A DNA stretch of 8,506 nucleotides from Bacillota bacterium (GTDB lineage Bacteria > Bacillota > Clostridia > Lachnospirales > Lachnospiraceae), in the NCBI GenBank assembly GCA_023428655.1, contig JAEYXC010000198.1:1-8506 (forward strand). The letters run 5' to 3'. The position numbers and the translations under genes are program-made. The notes below the pieces were generated by a model that was given only the letters and a program-made list of their open reading frames with translations, had not been told where the DNA came from and did not search any database. How positions within the stretch are numbered: position 1 is the first letter of the stretch; the number at the start of each line of letters is the position of its first letter. Of this stretch, positions 6,337 to 8,506 are shown piece by piece.

Positions 6337-7755
6337 TTACTCCTCAAGCCCAAGGAAGGTTTCGAAAATTCTGCAAATATGCTTTTCCTGTCCTGCAACA
6401 GGCATCTCACAAAAGATACGCAGCAACGGTTCTGTACCTGAGAAGCGAATACCGATCCATCCACCATTCTTAAAATAAAGCTTACAACCATCCAGGTATG
6501 ATATTTTCTCTACCTCCAGGGGAAGCTCCGGGAGTAATTTATCAACCAATAATTGCTGATAAATCTCCTCCTTCTTCTGCTGGTCGAAGCGATAATCCCT
6601 TTCCTCCATGTAGGAGCAACCATACTCTTCATAGATATCCTGTACGATTTCCGAGAGCTTCTTACCGACTACAGCGATCATTTCAACCAATAAGGCAGCG
6701 GCATATACTCCGTCCTTCCCTTTAATATGACCACGAACGGTCAGTCCGCCGGAGGATTCTCCACCGATGACCGCATCGGTTTCGTTCATTTTTGCAGAGA
6801 TGTGCTTAAAGCCCACCGGTACCTCATAGCATTTCTCTCCAAAGCTTTCTGCTACCTTATCCAGTAGATGGGTGGTTGCAATGTTACGAACCGCAGCCCC
6901 CTTCCAGCCCTTATACTTTACGAGATAATAATATAGGAGGACCAGAATATCATTGGGATGCAGAAATCTTCCATTGTCATCGATTACGCCGATTCGATCC
7001 GCATCTCCGTCAGTAGCAATCCCGATATCGCAGTGATGATCAATCACATAATTTTGCAGACTCCGAAGGGTAGCTGCAGAGGGAGAAGGCAGCTTTCCGC
7101 CAAATAAAGTATCATGACGGTCATGAATGATGGAAACATCACACCTGGCTGTCAGTAATATGGTTCGAAGGGAGGTCTCACTTACACCGTACATAGGATC
7201 CAGTGCTATTCTCAGACTGCAATCTCGGATGGCCTGCATGTCGACATTACTGATAATATTGTCAATGTACTCATTCAACGGATTCAGCTCAAAGATCAGT
7301 CCAATCTCCATGGCCTTAAGGTAATCCATTTCCTGAATGTCATCCCCTTGTAACTCATCAATATAGTGTTCAATCTCCTGTGTCTGTAGCTCATCTGCAT
7401 CCCTTCCGCCATAGGTAAATACCTTAATTCCGTTATATATAGCAGGATTATGACTGGCTGTTATCATCATACCATAAGGAAATTCATGCTTCATTACATA
7501 ATACATGATAAGTGGTGTGGGTGACGAACGGTTAATCAAATATGCCTTAATCCCTTCCGCAGCGATCACCTGAGCTGCCCAACGCATGGCCTCCTTGGAT
7601 AGAAAACGTCGATCGTAGCCCAGGACAATTCCCTTATCCGAAATTCCTTCATCCTTCATTTTCTTAACCAGAGCCTTGGACAATATCTGAATATTTGCTT
7701 TTGTAAACTCCTCACCAATGATTGCTCTCCAACCACCGGTACCAAACTTAATCAT
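6337..7755 (-). CDS. Alpha-D-phosphohexomutase (phosphoglucomutase/phosphomannomutase family)
   Basis: This cytoplasmic enzyme moves phosphate between C1 and C6 of a hexose through a phosphoserine, here most likely glucose 1-phosphate to glucose 6-phosphate. It has 472 residues from the preferred start, normal for the family, and is complete. Numbered from that start, it has FGTGGWRAIIG near 4-14, the phosphoserine loop ITASHNP with Ser101, the metal-binding loop DGDADR with Asp249, Asp251 and Asp253, the sugar-specificity loop GGESSGG (about 331-337), and the phosphate-binding loop RFSGTEP (about 437-443). GGAGG lies 5 nt before the ATG at 7753-7755. An in-frame TTG four codons earlier overlaps this site and is rejected. 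The gene follows the GH94 phosphorylase by 39 bp with no terminator, so the two are almost certainly one transcript. The neighbouring phosphorylase argues for phosphoglucomutase activity. Mannose- or glucosamine-type substrates cannot be excluded by motif alone. Confidence 0.93.
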   Translation of the reverse strand: MIKFGTGGWRAIIGEEFTKANIQILSKALVKKMKDEGISDKGIVLGYDRRFLSKEAMRWAAQVIAAEGIKAYLINRSSPTPLIMYYVMKHEFPYGMMITASHNPAIYNGIKVFTYGGRDADELQTQEIEHYIDELQGDDIQEMDYLKAMEIGLIFELNPLNEYIDNIISNVDMQAIRDCSLRIALDPMYGVSETSLRTILLTARCDVSIIHDRHDTLFGGKLPSPSAATLRSLQNYVIDHHCDIGIATDGDADRIGVIDDNGRFLHPNDILVLLYYYLVKYKGWKGAAVRNIATTHLLDKVAESFGEKCYEVPVGFKHISAKMNETDAVIGGESSGGLTVRGHIKGKDGVYAAALLVEMIAVVGKKLSEIVQDIYEEYGCSYMEERDYRFDQQKKEEIYQQLLVDKLLPELPLEVEKISYLDGCKLYFKNGGWIGIRFSGTEPLLRIFCEMPVAGQEKHICRIFETFLGLEE

Positions 7756-7760
7756 AGCTA

Positions 7761-7765
7761 CCTCC
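7761..7765 (-). promoter_or_regulatory. Ribosome binding site deciding the phosphohexomutase start
   Basis: GGAGG is 5 nt before the ATG at 7753-7755. The upstream in-frame TTG at 7765-7767 overlaps it by one base and would have no site of its own. Confidence 0.75.
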
Positions 7766-7794
7766 AATATGGCTTGCTGCCATTATATGATCTA

Positions 7795-8506
7795 TTATCC
7801 CATGATTACATCAACCTCATGACTTGTTCCGGAGGGTTGTACTGAGATATGATGAACCATTTTACCGTCAAGGCGTAGCTCCTTCACGCCCTTCATCACA
7901 CCCATTGGATTTGTCACATGGATATGATAGGACGCACCACGCCAGATTCGTGTCATAAAAAACTCGTTCCAATCCGAAGGAATACAAGGATCAATGATTA
8001 ATTCCTCAAGACCGGGTCGAACACCTAACATATAATGAGTTGCAGAGAAATATGCCCAACCACCGGTACCGGTCATAAAGGGATGTCTGGCACGACCAAA
8101 ACCTGTATGCTCCCTGCCCATGATGAATTGACAATAGGAATAAGGCTCTGCTTCACGTATCTCAATCAGATCATTCTGATAATAGGGACACAATGCGTTG
8201 TAAAACTTCATCGCACGGTCTCCGCGTCCAAGAATGCATTCCGCAGCCCAAGCCCACGGATTCGGATGACTGAAGATCGCTCCGTTTTCCTTAAGGCCGG
8301 GATATACACGGGTAATGAAGCCAATCTCCTCATCCGGTACGGTATAGGAGGGACCGTTCAACATAATTCCGTAAGGGGTAAACAGATATTGATCAATGGA
8401 ATCCATCGCCCTCTTGCCTCTATCCGGATTGGCCAGACCGGATAATACTGCCCAAGCATTTGACTCCAGATGAATCTTTCCTTCCTCATCATGGAAAGTA
8501 CCGATT
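7795..8506 (-). CDS. GH94-family glycoside phosphorylase (cellobiose phosphorylase-like), C-terminal part
   Basis: The gene enters from beyond the right edge; 236 codons are visible and the frame is open to the edge, so the Met at 8404-8406 is internal. The part upstream of that Met reads IGTFHDEEGKIHLESNAWAV, matching the GH94 stretch that precedes WAVLSG. GH94 enzymes phosphorolyse beta-linked glucosides such as cellobiose, laminaribiose or chitobiose to a sugar 1-phosphate plus the remaining sugar. Recognisable blocks are ENGAIFSHPNPW, ILGRGDRAMKFY, REAEPYSYCQFIMG, MTGTGGWAYFSAT and LGVRPGLEELIIDPCIPSDW. The His in the first and the Thr-Gly in the fourth correspond by family knowledge to phosphate-binding residues. 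The end is a beta-rich tail. The catalytic Asp lies outside the window. No signal peptide can be judged. Substrate specificity is not decidable; cellobiose-, laminaribiose- and aldonic-acid-type members are all possible. The close downstream mutase suggests glucose 1-phosphate as product. Confidence 0.9.
   Translation of the reverse strand, partial: IGTFHDEEGKIHLESNAWAVLSGLANPDRGKRAMDSIDQYLFTPYGIMLNGPSYTVPDEEIGFITRVYPGLKENGAIFSHPNPWAWAAECILGRGDRAMKFYNALCPYYQNDLIEIREAEPYSYCQFIMGREHTGFGRARHPFMTGTGGWAYFSATHYMLGVRPGLEELIIDPCIPSDWNEFFMTRIWRGASYHIHVTNPMGVMKGVKELRLDGKMVHHISVQPSGTSHEVDVIMG

Noticed and set aside
7112..7126. Palindrome TCATGAC-G-GTCATGA that resembles an operator.
   Set aside because: It lies deep inside the mutase coding region, encoding part of a His-Asp-Arg-His-Asp stretch, and is best explained by the protein sequence.
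8035..8445. A 136-residue open frame on the plus strand.
   Set aside because: It lies antisense to the GH94 gene, whose family motifs are clear across the same bases, and its translation shows no recognisable domain.

Overview
This window looks like a chromosomal segment of an anaerobic, plant- or fibre-degrading Firmicute, most likely a member of the Lachnospiraceae (Lachnoclostridium/Anaerocolumna-like). That placement is inferred from the moderately AT-rich composition, strong GGAGG-type ribosome binding sites, a YesM/YesN-type sensor pair, a sugar-binding lipoprotein and a GH94 glycoside phosphorylase. No 16S or other marker gene is present. All recognised genes lie on the minus strand, so transcription runs from high to low coordinates.

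Reading in the direction of transcription, the right-hand part (8506 to about 6337) holds the 3' end of a GH94-family phosphorylase followed 39 bp later by an alpha-D-phosphohexomutase. Together they suggest phosphorolysis of a beta-linked glucoside to a sugar 1-phosphate, which the mutase converts to the 6-phosphate for glycolysis. A short gap follows, with a TATAAT promoter and a perfect-looking stem-loop.

The middle part (6190 to 1998) is a three-gene signalling cassette: a YesM-type membrane sensor histidine kinase, an extracytoplasmic sugar-binding lipoprotein, and a short AraC-type response regulator. No ABC permease genes accompany the binding protein. The arrangement resembles a three-component sensor, in which the binding protein presents the ligand to the kinase and the regulator controls carbohydrate genes, possibly the neighbouring phosphorylase operon. 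The cassette ends in a terminator hairpin at 1915-1958.

The left-hand part (1997 to 1) changes to housekeeping genes. A 321-bp intergenic region carries the terminator, a 13-bp direct repeat and a good candidate promoter. It is followed by folD (one-carbon folate metabolism), an unrecognised basic, aromatic-rich protein of about 205 residues, and the first 15 codons of rimO (ribosomal protein S12 methylthiotransferase) cut by the window edge.

For four genes the longest possible reading frame starts too early. The ribosome binding site sits inside the over-extended part in each case, so I give the shorter start.
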